This document shows positions 62,598-64,000 of a stretch of DNA of 64,000 bases, piece by piece. The position numbers and the translations under genes were made by a program. The notes under the pieces were generated by a model. The model searched no databases. It saw nothing but the letters and a program-made list of their open reading frames with translations, and was not told the DNA's origin. Within the stretch, counting starts at the first letter, position 1; each line of letters begins with the position of its first letter. Origin of the DNA: Streptomyces aurantiacus (GTDB lineage Bacteria > Actinomycetota > Actinomycetes > Streptomycetales > Streptomycetaceae); contig NZ_LIPP01000036.1 in NCBI RefSeq assembly GCF_001418335.1, positions 62,001 through 126,000 of the forward strand, read 5' to 3'.

Positions 62598-62680
62598 GTT
62601 GGGTGGTACGCGCGGTACCAGGAAGTTCCGTAGCTCCCGCCAACCCTCCCGCGGACCCAGCATGGAGTGCGTGAACAGCG
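62598..62680 (-). repeat. right copy of an imperfect inverted repeat of about 82 bp
   Basis: Inverted partner of 61618-61699. It lies between the XRE and SDR genes, within the SDR promoter region. Confidence 0.85.
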
Positions 62681-62714
62681 TACGACCGTGCTGTTCGGAC
62701 CAGGAGGAGCCAGC

Positions 62715-63407
62715 ATGACCACCACGTTCATCACCGGGGCCAACAAGTCTCTCGGTTTTGCTACCGCTCGTCGCCTCGTCGAGGCGGGGCACACCGTCCT
62801 CCTCGGTGCCCGCGACCGTGAGCGCGGCCGGGCCGCGGCCGAGTCGCTCGGTGCCCGGTTCGTTCAGATCGACGTGACCGACGACGCCTCGGTCCAGGCC
62901 GCGGCCGCGGATGTCGCCGCGCATGAGGGATCGATCGACGTCCTGGTCAACAACGCCGGCGTCCTCGGCCGGGTCGGTCCCGTCGAGGAGTACACCGCGG
63001 CCGACGTGAGCACCGTCCTCGACGTGAACGTGGTGGGGATCGTGCGCGTCACGCACGCGTTCCTCCCGCTGCTGCGCGAGTCGTCGAACCCCGTCATCGT
63101 CAACGTGTCCAGCGGAATGGGCTCCTTCGGCATGACCCAGGACCCGGCGCGGGTCGAGTCGCAGTACGCCCTGCCCCTGTACTCCGCATCGAAAGCCGCG
63201 GTCACGATGCTCACGACCCAGTACGCCAAGGAACTGAAAAACGTGAAGGTCAACGCCGCCGACCCCGGGCAGACCGCGACCGACTTCACCGGCGGCCTCG
63301 GACACAGCGTCGCCGATGGCGCCGAACCCATCGTGACCCTTGCGACGATCGGCCCGGACGGGCCGACGGGACAGTTCATCGACCGATCCGGAAACCTGCC
63401 ATGGTGA
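62715..63407 (+). CDS. short-chain dehydrogenase/reductase
   Basis: ATG 62715 follows AGGAGGAG and gives 230 residues. TFITGANKSLGFATARRLVE is the Rossmann cofactor motif, VLVNNAGVLG the structural NNAG, VNVSSGMGS holds the catalytic Ser, and LYSASKAAV the Tyr-x-x-x-Lys pair. All catalytic residues are present. NAD(P)-dependent reduction of a carbonyl compound is expected. Likely a target of the XRE regulator just upstream. Confidence 0.92.
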   Translation: MTTTFITGANKSLGFATARRLVEAGHTVLLGARDRERGRAAAESLGARFVQIDVTDDASVQAAAADVAAHEGSIDVLVNNAGVLGRVGPVEEYTAADVSTVLDVNVVGIVRVTHAFLPLLRESSNPVIVNVSSGMGSFGMTQDPARVESQYALPLYSASKAAVTMLTTQYAKELKNVKVNAADPGQTATDFTGGLGHSVADGAEPIVTLATIGPDGPTGQFIDRSGNLPW

Positions 63408-63507
63408 ACCTGCCCTGAACCCAGGGTCGGTCGACCCGCCGCCCCGCGTGTGCCTCATGCTCGTGCTCTCTCTTCGGCGCTGCACCGAGAGAAACGGCAG
63501 GGTCGTG

Positions 63508-63636
63508 GACTTCTACCTCCACCTTTACCTTCACCTCGAACTCGCCGCTACCCTCGTCACGCTTCGCATGCTGATCCGGCAGGCACGCAGCCACTACCGA
63601 TGGGATGGCCGACCCACCGGCCGCCGCCTCAAGTGA
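63508..63636 (+). mobile_element. possible transposase C-terminal remnant
   Basis: About 40 codons read VDFYLHLYLHLELAATLV, LRMLIRQARSHYRW, DGRPTGRRLK and stop. The RWDxRPxxRR ending resembles the tail of IS5-like transposases in Streptomyces. Too short and divergent for certainty. The rest of 63408-63726 shows no gene. Confidence 0.35.
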
Positions 63637-63726
63637 TCCATTTACCGGTCGGTCTTAGGCACCACGATGATCCCGACCAGCCGCACGCCCCCGGAACCGG
63701 CAACCGCTCCGCAGATTGCGTGCTTG

Positions 63727-64000
63727 CTAACCCGCCGATCGTTGGGTTCGGAGATTCTGTATGTCCTTCTCGTAAATGATGAAATCACATGGAGTGGCCA
63801 GCAGAGGCGCGAGGTCAGGATACTGCTCCTCAAAGGCTCCCTTACGGACCACTTGGTAGCCCGACCTTTCGTTCCATTCCGCCATGAACTGTTTAGAGGC
63901 CTGGTCCCAGTCGCGAGGAACCAGGAGCTCGATCTGAAGGGTCTTGACACCTTGCTCTCGGAGCATATCTATGGTGAAGCGTCGCAGCTCGCGACCGATC
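63727..64000 (-). CDS. GNAT-family acetyltransferase, 5' end beyond window
   Basis: The minus-strand frame enters from the right edge and ends at 63727; 90 codons are visible. IGRELRRFTIDMLREQGVKT fits the acetyl-CoA-binding helix of GNAT motif A, then LQIELLVPRDWDQASKQFMA and WNERSGYQVVRKGAFEE the motif B region with the GY turn. The C-terminal part (LLATPCDFIIYEKDIQNL) looks natural. Base composition is lower in GC than most of the window. Substrate unknown. Confidence 0.75.
   Translation of the reverse strand, partial: IGRELRRFTIDMLREQGVKTLQIELLVPRDWDQASKQFMAEWNERSGYQVVRKGAFEEQYPDLAPLLATPCDFIIYEKDIQNLRTQRSAG

Overview
The window looks like a Streptomyces (or close actinomycete) chromosomal segment, probably an accessory or arm region. 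Base composition is very GC-rich, codons end in G or C, GTG starts are common, 4-nt GTGA/ATGA gene overlaps are frequent, and the gene families are typical: a DasR-like GntR regulator, NB-ARC regulators, a snapalysin protease, a DUF574-type methyltransferase, Tat-exported hydrolases and many regulator-oxidoreductase pairs. Transposase remnants and several decayed genes suggest repeated insertion and deletion. No rRNA, tRNA or CRISPR array was seen.

Layout. 1-5600: a YbdK-type carboxylate-amine ligase cut by the left edge; an alpha/beta hydrolase divergent from its TetR; a second, frameshifted hydrolase; a SnoaL/DUF1772 pair with a perfect 36-bp palindrome shared with a divergent TetR. 5600-13100: snapalysin, a large secreted GH31 enzyme with two carbohydrate-binding modules, an Lrp regulator divergent from an EamA exporter whose frame lacks its expected stop, and a Tat-exported esterase. 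13149-22936: an HTH/NB-ARC regulator, a DasR-like repressor, a cytoplasmic NagZ-like GH3 enzyme, and a tightly coupled five-gene operon (PhyH-type dioxygenase, unrecognised protein, fold-type III PLP decarboxylase, GNAT, MFS exporter). Three sites resembling the DasR element (dre) lie upstream of the repressor, the GH3 gene and the operon. This is the best candidate here for an undescribed regulated pathway. 23400-27140: two more secreted carbohydrate-active enzymes.

27335-32450: an NB-ARC/TPR protein with a small partner, gene debris (hemerythrin and SDR remnants), a methyltransferase and a short hypothetical gene. 32575-43282: one long sugar or polyol operon that encodes a complete ABC importer, a GatD-like dehydrogenase, an FGGY kinase, a SorC regulator, deoxyribose-phosphate aldolase, an aldehyde dehydrogenase and a truncated aldehyde-dehydrogenase-like protein. 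Uptake, oxidation, phosphorylation, aldol cleavage and aldehyde oxidation could therefore be co-expressed. 43432-50130: regulator-oxidoreductase modules (LysR with two F420-reductase-like proteins and an epimerase-like protein; MerR with an aldo/keto reductase; TetR with a decayed SDR).

50306-53052: a three-gene sigma-factor operon and a PIN-type toxin-antitoxin pair. 53055-57428: two IS630-type remnants bracketing a TetR/quinone-reductase pair, then a DUF4259 protein and a MerR/serine-hydrolase divergon. 57429-61510: a low-GC patch with a small membrane protein, a secreted NucA/NucB-type DNase with a possible partner gene, and a NUDIX hydrolase. 61618-62680: an XRE regulator bracketed by an imperfect inverted repeat of about 82 bp. 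The window ends with an SDR, a possible transposase tail and a GNAT gene cut by the right edge.
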